Positions 8,108-16,448 of a stretch of DNA of 64,000 nt are shown piece by piece. A program made the position numbers and the translations under genes. This DNA is from Clostridia bacterium (GTDB lineage: Bacteria > Bacillota > Clostridia > Oscillospirales > Acutalibacteraceae). Position 1 is the stretch's first letter. Each line of letters begins with the position of its first letter. The stretch is taken from positions 1 through 64,000 of the forward strand of contig JAFSEP010000044.1 of the NCBI GenBank assembly GCA_017435665.1, in the 5' to 3' direction. Under the pieces are notes generated by a model. It did no database searches. It was not told where the DNA came from and was given only the letters and a program-made list of their open reading frames with translations.

Positions 8108-8848
8108 TTATATTATCTTACTCAGGAAGTCCTTTAATCTGTCGCTTTGGGGATAATCGAATATATCGTCCGGTCTGCCTTCTTCGCAGATCTGACCTTC
8201 GTTCATAAAGATCACCCTCGTGCCAACCTCTCTTGCGAAGCCCATTTCGTGAGTTACAACAACCATTGTCATACCGCCTCTTGCAAGGTCACGCATAACC
8301 TCAAGAACCTCGCCTACCATTTCAGGGTCAAGTGCCGAGGTAGGCTCGTCAAAGAGCATTACGTCCGGCTCCATAGCCAAGGCTCTGACAATAGCAACAC
8401 GCTGCTTCTGACCGCCTGAAAGCTGCTGAGGATATACCTGAGCCTTATCTGCAAGACCGATTCTTTCAAGAAGCTCCATAGCCTTTTTCTCTGCATCCTC
8501 CTTGCTCATTTTAAGGAGCTTGATGGGTGCAAGAGTGATGTTGTCTATAATATTGAGATTGTTAAACAGGTTGAACTGCTGAAACACCATGCCCATCTTC
8601 TGACGGTGTCTGTTGATATCCGTTTTCGGGTTTGTAATAACCTGACCCTCAAAGGTTATACTTCCCTCTGTGGGAAGCTCAAGAAGGTTGAGCGAACGCA
8701 AGAAGGTTGACTTACCGCAGCCTGAGGGTCCGATAATAACCACAACCTCGCCCCTTCTGATTGTGCAGTCAATGCCGTTAAGTGCCTTGACGGTACCGTC
8801 ATTATAGTGCTTTTTGAGTCCCTGAACTTCAATAATGTTAGCGCTCAT
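8108..8848 (-). CDS. Polar amino-acid ABC transporter, ATP-binding protein
   Basis: The 246-residue ATPase of a polar amino-acid importer (GlnQ/HisP type). Walker [11 protein letters not shown]-loop [10 protein letters not shown], signature LSGGQ, Walker [15 protein letters not shown] and the H-switch VVTHE are all visible. I chose the ATG at 8848 with GGAGG 10 nt upstream; the open frame reaches 8908 but overlaps the permease further. It overlaps the permease gene by 11 nt, so translation is probably coupled. The operon order is binding protein, permease, ATPase. The substrate (glutamine, cystine, histidine or other) is not clear. Confidence 0.95.
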   Translation of the reverse strand: MSANIIEVQGLKKHYNDGTVKALNGIDCTIRRGEVVVIIGPSGCGKSTFLRSLNLLELPTEGSITFEGQVITNPKTDINRHRQKMGMVFQQFNLFNNLNIIDNITLAPIKLLKMSKEDAEKKAMELLERIGLADKAQVYPQQLSGGQKQRVAIVRALAMEPDVMLFDEPTSALDPEMVGEVLEVMRDLARGGMTMVVVTHEMGFAREVGTRVIFMNEGQICEEGRPDDIFDYPQSDRLKDFLSKII

Positions 8849-9581
8849 TGCGACGTAACCTCCTTTCAAGCTTGCCTGTTGCCCAAGTGAGCACTGTGAC
8901 AAGTGCAAGATAAATCAAGGCAACAGCAATCAAGGGTAAAAATGCCTTGAAGGTACGGCCTCTGATAAGGTCGCCTGCCTTTGTGAGATCCATAATACCA
9001 ACGTAACCGGCAATAGAGGTTTCCTTGATAAGAACGATAAATTCGTTACATAATGTGGGAAGAACCGTTTTGAATGCCTGAGGAATAATAATATGTCTCA
9101 TCGTCTGGAGATAGTTGAAGCCAAGGCTTCTGCCTGCTTCAAACTGACCTTCATCAACAGACATAATACCGCTTCGGAAGATTTCTGCAACGTATGCACC
9201 TGAATTGAGACCGAAGCACACCATTGCAACAGCAACGCCGTTTGAAACCGACTGAAGAATTATGAAATAAAGGATAAGAAGCTGAACCACAACGGGTGTT
9301 CCTCTTATAACCCAAAGGTAAACCTTACTTATGGAATTGAGGGCTGAAAGAAGATTATATCCTACGCCGCCTCTCTTCTTCATTGTTTCCTGATTTTTGT
9401 CAAAGGAGGATCGGATAGAAGCAATAACAATACCGATAACAATACCGATTATAAGTGAAACGGCAGTTATTTTAAGCGTGTTGCCAAGACCCTCAATAAG
9501 CCATTTCCATCTGTCGCTTTCAACAAAAACAAAACGGAGCTCATCAGCAAACTCAGTAAATTTCTGCATTATAGTTTCCAC
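8838..9581 (-). CDS. Polar amino-acid ABC transporter, permease
   Basis: A 247-residue inner-membrane permease of the HisM/GlnP type with about five membrane segments and the EAA-like loop ([22 protein letters not shown]) that contacts the ATPase. The start is GTG at 9581, with AAAGGA 8 nt upstream; an ATG four codons later is too far from the ribosome site. It has an extended first cytosolic loop with [12 protein letters not shown] hairpin (9605-9629) separates it from the binding-protein gene, as in many importer operons where it sets a higher dose of the binding protein. Confidence 0.93.
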   Translation of the reverse strand: METIMQKFTEFADELRFVFVESDRWKWLIEGLGNTLKITAVSLIIGIVIGIVIASIRSSFDKNQETMKKRGGVGYNLLSALNSISKVYLWVIRGTPVVVQLLILYFIILQSVSNGVAVAMVCFGLNSGAYVAEIFRSGIMSVDEGQFEAGRSLGFNYLQTMRHIIIPQAFKTVLPTLCNEFIVLIKETSIAGYVGIMDLTKAGDLIRGRTFKAFLPLIAVALIYLALVTVLTWATGKLERRLRRNER

Positions 9582-9604
9582 TTTGATTTTCCTTTCATAA
9601 GAAA

Positions 9605-9629
9605 TGAGGGTGGGTACTTCCCACCCTCA
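9605..9629 (-). terminator. Intercistronic attenuator between binding protein and permease
   Basis: TGAGGGTGGG and CCCACCCTCA form a 10-bp stem in the 81-nt gap, followed on the minus strand by TTTCTT. It probably gives partial termination or 3' protection of the binding-protein message. Confidence 0.6.
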
Positions 9630-9662
9630 CAAGTTTATTTTGTGTTTATATGTATTCCCTGA

Positions 9663-10478
9663 TTACTTAGAGGGGATATACTTTTCGATAATTGCGGGGA
9701 TTGTGCCGTCTGCTGTAAGTTCTGCAAGAGCCTTGTTGATGTTTTCAAGAAGCTCTGTGTTTTCCTTTGCTACGCAGATTGCGTAATCTTCCTCAACGTA
9801 TGTTGTATCAAGAATCTTGAGACCTTCGTTAGCTGCAACGTATGACTTAGCGGGCTCGTTATCGATGATAACTGCTGTAACCTTGCCTGCAACAAGAGCT
9901 GAAACTGCGTCTGCGCCTGTCTTGTAACGGATTACGCTTTCTTCGCCGAAGCCCCACTTCTTGGGTACATCTGATGAATAGATATCACCTGTTGTATCCT
10001 GCTGAACACCGATCTTGAGGCCTTCGATAACGCCTGTGGGATCGCCGTCTGCATCATAGCCTGTGTAGAAGTCCTCATATGACTTGTATTCGCTGTTTTC
10101 AAGAACGATAACTGACTGAACGCCCTTTGCGTATGATGTTGAGAAGTTAACACTCTTGAGTCTTTCTTCTGTAACAGTCATACCTGCCATACCCATATCG
10201 TACTTGCCTGTTTCAACACCACCAACGATTGAGCCGAACTCTGTGTCGATGATTTCAAGCTCCATGCCGAGCTTTTCTGCGAGCTTGCCTGCGATTTCAA
10301 CGTCGATGCCTGCAAAATCGTCGCCATCCTTATATTCGTACGGGGGGAATGCAGCGTTTGTTGCCATTGTGAGCTTCTTTGTTGTGTCTGCATTGTTGTT
10401 TCCGCAAGCTGCGAATACTGATACTGCAACAACAGCAATCAATACTAAGCTTACGATTGATAAAATCTTCTTTTTCAT
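9663..10478 (-). CDS. Amino-acid ABC transporter substrate-binding lipoprotein
   Basis: A 271-residue solute-binding protein of family 3 (SBP_bac_3). It has a lipoprotein signal: KKK, hydrophobic core and lipobox VFAAC with Cys about residue 25, so it would be tethered outside the membrane. Typical fold motifs are AAFPPYEYKDGDDFAGIDVEIA near residue 45, MGMAGMTVTEERLKSVNFS near 108 and IGVQQDTTGD near 157. It is the first gene of the operon and has a perfect promoter. The ligand is a polar amino acid by family; the exact one is unknown. Confidence 0.93.
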   Translation of the reverse strand: MKKKILSIVSLVLIAVVAVSVFAACGNNNADTTKKLTMATNAAFPPYEYKDGDDFAGIDVEIAGKLAEKLGMELEIIDTEFGSIVGGVETGKYDMGMAGMTVTEERLKSVNFSTSYAKGVQSVIVLENSEYKSYEDFYTGYDADGDPTGVIEGLKIGVQQDTTGDIYSSDVPKKWGFGEESVIRYKTGADAVSALVAGKVTAVIIDNEPAKSYVAANEGLKILDTTYVEEDYAICVAKENTELLENINKALAELTADGTIPAIIEKYIPSK

Positions 10479-10535
10479 AGTATTTCTTACCTTTCTTTTC
10501 TATTTTACGGATTACCGTATATTAAAGATATACGC

Positions 10536-10564
10536 ATTATATCACCGAAAATGCATAATGTCAA
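10536..10564 (-). promoter_or_regulatory. Consensus promoter of the amino-acid ABC operon
   Basis: Minus-strand TTGACA (10559-10564), 17-nt spacer, TATAAT (10536-10541): a perfect sigma-A promoter 58 nt before the start. Confidence 0.85.
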
Positions 10565-10599
10565 CATTTTTGTGAATAAAAATACAGAAATATACATCA

Positions 10600-10638
10600 G
10601 TAAGAAAATAAAGAACGCAGGCTGTGATACCTGCGTTC
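10600..10638 (-). terminator. Terminator of RNase Y gene
   Basis: GAACGCAGG (10613-10621) pairs with CCTGCGTTC (10630-10638); on the minus strand TTTATTTTC follows. Confidence 0.8.
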
Positions 10639-10653
10639 CGCATATGAAGCTTA

Positions 10654-12210
10654 TTACTTAGCAAAATCTGTGGCTCTTGTCTCACGGATAAGATTGATTT
10701 TAATCTGACCGGGATACTCAAGCTCTTCTTCAATCTTCTTGACAATGTCTCTTGCAAGAAGCACCATCTGATCATCATTAACCTGCTCAGGCTTAACAAT
10801 GATTCTGACCTCACGGCCTGCCTGGATAGCATAAGAATTATCAACACCGTCAAAGCCCTTTGTGATTTCTTCAAGCTTTTCGAGTCTCTTGATGTAATTC
10901 TGAAGATTTTCTCTTCTTGCACCGGGACGTGCAGCTGAGATAGCGTCTGCTGCCTGAACAAGACAAGCAATGATTGACTTGGGTTCAACGTCACCGTGGT
11001 GAGCCTGAATAGCATTTACAACGATGTCGTTTTCCTTATACTTCTTGGCGTATTCAACGCCGAGATCAATATGTGAGCCTTCCATTTCGTGGTCAAGAGC
11101 CTTACCGATATCGTGTAAGAGACCTGCTCTTCTTGCAAGCTTTACATCAACACCAAGCTCTGAAGCCATAAGACCTGCGATATATGAAACCTCAAGTGAG
11201 TGGTTGAGAACATTCTGACCGTAGCTTGTGCGATAACGGAGTCTGCCCAGAAGCTTGACAAGCTCGTGGTGAACACCGTTTACACCTGCATCAACAACAG
11301 CTCTTTCACCTGTCTGTCTGATGGTGTGTTCTACCTCTTTTTTGCTCTTTTCGTGCATTTCCTCAATTCTTGCCGGATGAATTCTTCCGTCAACAATGAG
11401 CTTTTCAAGGGTAATTCTTGCAACCTCACGTCTTACCGGGTCAAATGATGAAACGGTAATAGTTTCGGGTGTATCGTCAATAATAAGGTCAACACCTGTG
11501 ATGGTTTCGAGAGTTCTGATATTTCTGCCTTCACGGCCGATAATTCTGCCCTTCATTTCATCACTGGGCAATGCAACGACAGAAACTGTTGCTTCAGCTG
11601 CGTGATCGGCTGCACAACGCTGGATTGCCGTTGTGATAACCTCTCTTGCAAGAGCATCGGACTCATCCTTGAGCTTCTGCTCATATTCCATAATCTTAAC
11701 AGCTTTTTCTCTTGTTAAGTCGCCTTCGAGTTGTTCGAGTAAAAGTACCTTTGCCTGTTCTTTCGTATATCCCGAAATCTTCTCAAGCATTTCTAACTGA
11801 CTTCTTTTGATGCTTTCTGCTTCTGTTATCTTTTCATCATACTGTTTAAGTTTGTTATTAAGAGTTTCTTCTTTCTTCTCGAGTGCCTCGATTTTCTTGT
11901 CAAGACTCTCTTCTTTCTGAATGTTACGGCGTTCCTGACGCTGAACTTCATTTCTTCTTTCTCTTATTTCCTTGTCTGCTTCCGTTCTGATTCTGTGAGC
12001 TTCGTCTTTAGCTTCAAGAATGGCTTCCTTCTTCTTTGTTTCAGCCTCATTGATAGCATTATTGACAATCTTTGTAGCCTCAAGGTTTGCAGAGCCTATG
12101 GCAGCCTCAGCTACCTTTTTTCTGTGCATTCCGCCAAGCACAAAGCCAACCGCACCAAAGATTACGGCACACACAACGCCAACGATAACAGCAATAAGTG
12201 TCGGACTCAA
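10654..12210 (-). CDS. rny: Ribonuclease Y
   Basis: A 518-residue membrane-anchored endoribonuclease that starts mRNA decay in Firmicutes. Domains in order: one N-terminal membrane helix (residues 4-28), a long charged coiled coil (about 40-200), a KH domain ([15 protein letters not shown] near 220) and an HD domain with [12 protein letters not shown] near 355. Length matches the family (about 520). The start is TTG at 12210 with AAGGAGG 10 nt upstream. Transcribed alone, between the ABC operon and a SLOG gene. All key residues appear intact. Confidence 0.96.
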   Translation of the reverse strand: MSPTLIAVIVGVVCAVIFGAVGFVLGGMHRKKVAEAAIGSANLEATKIVNNAINEAETKKKEAILEAKDEAHRIRTEADKEIRERRNEVQRQERRNIQKEESLDKKIEALEKKEETLNNKLKQYDEKITEAESIKRSQLEMLEKISGYTKEQAKVLLLEQLEGDLTREKAVKIMEYEQKLKDESDALAREVITTAIQRCAADHAAEATVSVVALPSDEMKGRIIGREGRNIRTLETITGVDLIIDDTPETITVSSFDPVRREVARITLEKLIVDGRIHPARIEEMHEKSKKEVEHTIRQTGERAVVDAGVNGVHHELVKLLGRLRYRTSYGQNVLNHSLEVSYIAGLMASELGVDVKLARRAGLLHDIGKALDHEMEGSHIDLGVEYAKKYKENDIVVNAIQAHHGDVEPKSIIACLVQAADAISAARPGARRENLQNYIKRLEKLEEITKGFDGVDNSYAIQAGREVRIIVKPEQVNDDQMVLLARDIVKKIEEELEYPGQIKINLIRETRATDFAK

Positions 12211-12363
12211 AGCAGCAGCACCTCCTTTTTAAATTTTCAATAGTTCAAATTAACGATAATCGCCTTTGCGGACGCTTATCTTATCAATAAAACCAAAGTC
12301 ATCAAAAGAAATTACAGTATAATTAAAAATGAAACGATGTTTTAAGAAAAAACTATCTGTTAT

Positions 12364-12392
12364 ATTGTAAATCATCAAGCCCAATCTGTCAA
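12364..12392 (-). promoter_or_regulatory. Predicted promoter of rny
   Basis: Minus-strand TTGACA (12387-12392), 17-nt spacer, TACAAT (12364-12369). It leaves a leader of about 150 nt; the 302-bp gap 12211-12512 holds this leader, which includes a small GCGTCCGCAAAGGCG hairpin, and nothing else I recognise. Confidence 0.6.
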
Positions 12393-12464
12393 GATAATTA
12401 ATAAATAAAATTCATTATGTAGTGAAGTTTTGTATAACTTTACAAAATATATGGTGTTTTATTC

Positions 12465-12510
12465 AAAAAGGACAGTGTGAACGCTCTTACGGTACACACT
12501 GTCCTTTTTT
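12465..12510 (-). terminator. Terminator of the SLOG-protein gene
   Basis: AAAAAGGACAGTGTG pairs with CACACTGTCCTTTTTT; A- and T-runs on both sides make it potentially bidirectional. Confidence 0.8.
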
Positions 12511-12512
12511 CG

Positions 12513-12857
12513 TTATGCAGGGTCAAAATCCATATGGTGAATTTCAATATCTCTGCCCGTTTTTTCACAGTAATCAATTACAAATTTCGTTCCTCTTGAC
12601 TGACCGTCCCAGAATGCAACAACAAGGTCGGCATATTCAACAATCTGAATATTTCTTTTAATGGGTGCCGATTTTCCGTATTTGTCATATTCCGGTCTTA
12701 TAACCGTCAGCTTCAGCCCGTTGTCCTCTGCGTATGCCGCCGCACAGGTATCAACGCCCATTGCTCCGCCGCTGACGATTTCCTCGGTTTCCTCGGGAAG
12801 ATACCGTTCAAGGTCGCTTACATAAAGCCCTCTTGAGCCTATAACAGCTACTTTCAT
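12513..12857 (-). CDS. SLOG-domain (DprA/YspA-like, DUF2493-type) protein
   Basis: A 114-residue single-domain Rossmann-like protein. The N-terminus MKVAVIGSRG followed by EIVSGGAMGVDTCAAAYA, then RNIQIVEYADLVVAFWDGQSRGTKFVIDYCEKTG, follows the pattern of SLOG proteins (GSR-type nucleotide loop, GGAxGVD, then D-ADxVVAFWDG-S-GT). The family is thought to bind nucleotide-like ligands; no reaction can be assigned. It is transcribed alone, opposite to the ribbon-helix-helix gene. A second, different SLOG-like protein lies at 43862-44347. Confidence 0.75.
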   Translation of the reverse strand: MKVAVIGSRGLYVSDLERYLPEETEEIVSGGAMGVDTCAAAYAEDNGLKLTVIRPEYDKYGKSAPIKRNIQIVEYADLVVAFWDGQSRGTKFVIDYCEKTGRDIEIHHMDFDPA

Positions 12858-13019
12858 TTTTATTCCTTCTTTCTCTTTTTTTACATTTTAACACTTACTT
12901 TGTTGCTTATATCTTCGTTTTTACTTTTAGTACACTCAGATTAAGTATACTATCACACTTGGACCGAAAAATTCAATAATATTATTATATAAATTTTTTG
13001 AAATTCAGGAGGACGGGAT

Positions 13020-13214
13020 ATGCGTAACAAGAAAAATAAACATATCGGAATAGAGATATATCCCGAACTTCACTACAAGCTGCATTACATTGCAAAATAC
13101 GAAGGAAGAAGTGCCAACGGGCAGATTCTCTATCTTCTCCGGAAGTGTATAAAGGAATTCGAGCAGGCAGACGGGCCTATCGAGGTGCCTGAAGAAATAC
13201 TAAATAAGAAATAA
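13020..13214 (+). CDS. Small ribbon-helix-helix (Arc-like) DNA-binding protein
   Basis: A 64-residue basic protein. After a Lys-rich N-terminus, HIGIEIYPELHYKLHYIAKYEGRSANGQILYLLRKCIKEFE fits a beta strand plus two helices with the GRSxNGQI turn typical of Arc/ribbon-helix-helix regulators. AGGAGG lies 7 nt before the ATG. It ends only 66 nt before the micropeptide gene at 13281, which has its own promoter in between. Such proteins usually bind DNA as dimers; the target is unknown, though local control of the micropeptide would be a simple guess. Confidence 0.7.
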   Translation: MRNKKNKHIGIEIYPELHYKLHYIAKYEGRSANGQILYLLRKCIKEFEQADGPIEVPEEILNKK

Positions 13215-13219
13215 ATTTC

Positions 13220-13249
13220 TTGACACACAGCGTAATTGTGTAGTAAAAT
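13220..13249 (+). promoter_or_regulatory. Promoter of the 37-residue micropeptide
   Basis: TTGACA (13220-13225), 18-nt spacer, TAAAAT (13244-13249), 31 nt before the start codon. Confidence 0.7.
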
Positions 13250-13280
13250 GAGAGTAATTAAAAAAAGGAGGAAATTTCCA

Positions 13281-13394
13281 ATGACAGTTGAACACTTCCT
13301 GTCACTTATTTTCGGTGACCTGGTTATCTATTTCACAAGATTCCTTAACCTTGTGAGAGACGCTCTCGGTCTTCCCCCTACTGAAGAAGAATAA
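13281..13394 (+). CDS. 37-residue amphipathic micropeptide
   Basis: An open frame of 37 codons starting with ATG 7 nt after AAAGGAGGAAA, with its own promoter and terminator, so it looks like a deliberate one-gene unit. Residues 4-29 are rich in Phe, Leu, Ile and Val with spaced charges (HFLSLIFGDLVIYFTRFLNL), consistent with an amphipathic or membrane-lying helix; the end is acidic (PPTEEE). No signal peptide. It resembles in plan the three micropeptides at 50155-50700 and the C-terminal tail of the 662-residue secreted protein. Function unknown; toxin, signalling peptide or membrane-protein modulator are possible. Confidence 0.65.
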   Translation: MTVEHFLSLIFGDLVIYFTRFLNLVRDALGLPPTEEE

Positions 13395-13420
13395 GTGAAA
13401 GTTTATCGGCACTATCTCAG

Positions 13421-13447
13421 AGGACGGATTCAGCATCCGTCCTTTTT
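13421..13447 (+). terminator. Terminator of micropeptide gene
   Basis: AGGACGGAT (13421-13429) pairs with ATCCGTCCT (13435-13443), then TTTTATT. Confidence 0.85.
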
Positions 13448-13543
13448 ATTGTGCATTTTAGACAATTTGGCATATCGCTTTTTGTGTATAACTACAAATT
13501 AATTTTTATTTATATTTTGCAGGCAACAAATGTAGCGTTTTTA

Positions 13544-13552
13544 TGCTATAAT
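13544..13552 (+). promoter_or_regulatory. Extended -10 promoter of the symporter gene
   Basis: TGC-TATAAT with no good -35 box, 63 nt before the start. The same TATGCTATAATG string occurs at three other promoters in the window. Confidence 0.5.
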
Positions 13553-13615
13553 GTCTTTTATTATAGGGGAGACTGTGCGTTTCCCGTATTATAATTCATC
13601 TGAGGAGGTAATTCT

Positions 13616-16051
13616 TTGGCAAACTTATCAAACACTGTTGAAGGTCTCAAGTCAAAGCTTATTGACCTGAGAACCTACTGGAACATTCCTATGCCGGGAC
13701 GCTATATGACGTTTAAGGAAATCGGCGCATATGCGGGCGGCGGTATCGGTGCATATTTCCTGATTTATATGGGTAACCAGCTCACCCTTAACACAAACAA
13801 TATGGTTATCGGTGATGCAATCGGTGTTTCACCCACCCATATGTATATTCTTTACATAATCGCAACACTCGCAAGTATTCCTCTGACCGCTATCAGAGCG
13901 AATATGATTGATAACAGCAAAAACAGAGCAGGTAAATACAGACCTTATCTCATTTCAATGGGTATCCCCACTGCTCTTATTGCAATCGCTTACGTCTGGT
14001 TCCCTTATGAATATCTGGACAAGTGGTTCCCGCAGGTTGCTTATACAGACCCGAAGACAGGCGCTGCCATTCTTATGGGCTATATAGTCAAGTGTGCAGT
14101 CGTATTGCTGATGAACTTCCTTTTACAGTTCTTCTTCAGCTTCTTCAACGATTCTTACACAAACCTTATCCACGTTCTTTCTCCCAACACACAGGAAAGA
14201 ACCGATGTTCTCTCAATCAAGAGCGTTGTTTACTCATTGGCTCCCTCACTGGCAAACATCATTCTTCCTCTTATTGCTGATGCATTTACAAACAACGATA
14301 TGTATAATATCAAGGTTTACCGTATCGGTTACCCGATATTTGCAGTTCTCGGCTTTGCACTTTCCTGCATCGTTTACGTAAACACAAAGGAAAAGATTGT
14401 TCAGGCAAAGACAAGAGTTGCTCAGGTTCGTTTCCTTGATGCATTCAAGGCAGTTGCAAAGAATAAGTATTTCTGGATTATCGCCCTTGCAGGCTGGCTG
14501 GGCTTCCTTGAAGGCTCTTACGGTCAGATTATGTCATGGGTATACACCTACGGCCATGCTACCTCAGGTAAAGTAATGGGTGTTATCAACACCGTTGTGG
14601 GTAATGCTTCGATGTGGGGTATGATTATTGCTCCCTTCTGTATCCGTGCCTTCGGCAAGAAGAAGGTTCTCCTCGGCGTTAACTTTATGAATATCGTCTG
14701 CATCCTGGCAATGGGTCTCAACAAAACAAGTATTTACTGGCTTGCAGTATGCGTTTACTTCAACTGGCTCTTCGGTGCATTCGAACAGATTACAACCCCC
14801 GCTATTCAGGCAGACATCCGTGACTATCATCAGTATAAAACAGGAGAACGTATCGACGGTATGTTCTCCACAGTTCAGACTATCGGTAACATCGTAACCC
14901 TCGTTACATCTCTCGTTATTCCCGTTGTTTATGAGTCATACGGTATTTATCAGGGTAACGGTTATGAAAGTCCATATGATATTCTTGACGTCACAACGGG
15001 TCAGGCAGGCCTTCTTGAAAAGGTTGTGGGAACTCTTGTTCTTATGGCAGCCTTCGGTGCATTTATGAATATGGTTCCCTACTTCTTCTATGACCTGAAG
15101 GAGGTTCAGCAGAAGAGTATCGTCCGTATCCTTAAAATCAGAGCTATGTTTGAGGACTACGGTAACGGCGTTTCAAACGACAGAGAGCTTGTTGAAACTA
15201 TTGACTACATCAACAAGGCAAGAGAATATCACGGTCTTGAGAAGAAGAACGTTACAAAGGCTGATAAGAAGGCCGATAAGAAGGCATACAAGGAAGCTCT
15301 TGCGTTCAACGAAGAAATCGAAATTGCAAATATGGTTATGGATGAACTCAACAAGTTCTCCTTACCTCTTTATCAGGCAAAGGTTGCCGCATATACAAGC
15401 GTTTATACCGGAGGCCTCAGAGGTCTTTATGAAGCAAGCATGTCTGACATAATTTCAGAGCTTTCAGCAGCAAGAGCTCTTCCCAAGAATACGAAGGAAG
15501 AGAAAGAGCTCAGAAGCTTTGCAATCGAAATTGCTCAGCACAAGAAGGCTTCACGTAAGGCTATTGATAAGAATTACAAGAGCTTTGCAGATTTTGTTGA
15601 GCCCGATTACTCGGCTCTTGACAGAATCTTCGATGAGGAAGAAGAAGTCGAAGCAGCTCTCAAGGACGCTTATCTCAAGCAGTCAGATGCAAGAAAAGAA
15701 AAGGATTATCCCCTTGTTAAGGATTACACAGATAAGATTAAGGCTCTTGAAGCAAGAAAGAAGGAGCTTGCCGACGAAGAAAAGGCAGAAATGGGCAAGC
15801 ATACTCAGTTTGCTCAGGCAGCAAAGCCCTATCTTGATGCTAAGAAGCTTATGACAGAAATGGAAAGCTATAAGCATCTTGACGAGCTTGAAGCAAGATA
15901 TGACGAAGCAAAGGCAAATGCAGAAGCTGATCTTGCAGCTAAAATAGCCGAACAGAAACGTCTTGAAGAAGAAAAGGCAGCCAGAACAAAGCAGCTCAGA
16001 GAAGAAAAAGAGCTTGCCAAGGCAGCAAAGAAAGAAAACAAGAAAAAGTAA
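13616..16051 (+). CDS. GPH-family sugar:cation symporter with long coiled-coil tail
   Basis: An 811-residue protein. Residues about 30-500 form a 12-helix MFS transporter of the glycoside-pentoside-hexuronide type (YMGNQLTLNTNNMVIGDAIGVSP, DNSKNRAGKYRPYL after helix 2, DYHQYKTGERIDGMF at the central loop). From about residue 510 the rest is hydrophilic, Lys/Glu/Ala-rich and predicted coiled coil, ending EEKELAKAAKKENKKK. GPH members usually have about 450-500 residues, so the 300-residue tail is unusual. The start is TTG at 13616, with GAGGAGGT 7 nt upstream. Substrate is probably a sugar or glycoside, unproven. A second, tail-less GPH protein lies at 51844. Confidence 0.88.
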   Translation: MANLSNTVEGLKSKLIDLRTYWNIPMPGRYMTFKEIGAYAGGGIGAYFLIYMGNQLTLNTNNMVIGDAIGVSPTHMYILYIIATLASIPLTAIRANMIDNSKNRAGKYRPYLISMGIPTALIAIAYVWFPYEYLDKWFPQVAYTDPKTGAAILMGYIVKCAVVLLMNFLLQFFFSFFNDSYTNLIHVLSPNTQERTDVLSIKSVVYSLAPSLANIILPLIADAFTNNDMYNIKVYRIGYPIFAVLGFALSCIVYVNTKEKIVQAKTRVAQVRFLDAFKAVAKNKYFWIIALAGWLGFLEGSYGQIMSWVYTYGHATSGKVMGVINTVVGNASMWGMIIAPFCIRAFGKKKVLLGVNFMNIVCILAMGLNKTSIYWLAVCVYFNWLFGAFEQITTPAIQADIRDYHQYKTGERIDGMFSTVQTIGNIVTLVTSLVIPVVYESYGIYQGNGYESPYDILDVTTGQAGLLEKVVGTLVLMAAFGAFMNMVPYFFYDLKEVQQKSIVRILKIRAMFEDYGNGVSNDRELVETIDYINKAREYHGLEKKNVTKADKKADKKAYKEALAFNEEIEIANMVMDELNKFSLPLYQAKVAAYTSVYTGGLRGLYEASMSDIISELSAARALPKNTKEEKELRSFAIEIAQHKKASRKAIDKNYKSFADFVEPDYSALDRIFDEEEEVEAALKDAYLKQSDARKEKDYPLVKDYTDKIKALEARKKELADEEKAEMGKHTQFAQAAKPYLDAKKLMTEMESYKHLDELEARYDEAKANAEADLAAKIAEQKRLEEEKAARTKQLREEKELAKAAKKENKKK

Positions 16052-16060
16052 TTACCTTTA

Positions 16061-16095
16061 TTCCGCAGACCAATCGGCCTGCGGAATACTTTTTC
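16061..16095 (+). terminator. Terminator of the symporter gene
   Basis: TTCCGCAG (16061-16068) pairs with CTGCGGAA (16079-16086), then TACTTTTT. Confidence 0.8.
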
Positions 16096-16107
16096 TGCAA
16101 AATTGCA

Positions 16108-16136
16108 TTGACAAAAGCTGTTTTCGGTGTTATCAT
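16108..16136 (+). promoter_or_regulatory. Promoter of the thrS T-box transcript
   Basis: TTGACA (16108-16113), 17-nt spacer, TATCAT (16131-16136). Confidence 0.7.
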
Positions 16137-16164
16137 AACTGAGATATAACAAAAATCATACATC

Positions 16165-16414
16165 CCCAAATCTTTGACGGAGAAGGATTTTTTCGCTGTG
16201 TATAACTCAGAGAGTACCGGTCAGGGCTGAAAGCCGGTATGTTATGCAGAAAAGGTCTACCACTCCCGAGAGCTGCCGGAAACGCTTTGCGACTAAGGTA
16301 AGACGTATGGCTACGTTACAGCCGGACGAGTGCAGTTATATTATTATAGCTGAATACGGGTGGAACCGTGGAGTTTTATGCTTCATCCCATTTTTGGGGT
16401 GGAGCTTTTTGTTT
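16165..16414 (+). promoter_or_regulatory. T-box riboswitch (tRNA-Thr sensing) with terminator
   Basis: Leader of thrS. The conserved T-box sequence ACGGGTGGAACCGTGG lies at 16356-16371, followed by a terminator (GCTTCATCCCA / TGGGGTGGAGC, 16380-16405, then T-run to 16414). Upstream is the multi-branched stem I region; a plausible specifier ACC (Thr), followed by A, lies at 16259-16261 in TCTACCACTC. Uncharged tRNA-Thr should stabilise the antiterminator and switch thrS on. Confidence 0.93.
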
Positions 16415-16448
16415 TATGAATAATTCTTATTGTAAAGGAGTAACTGAT

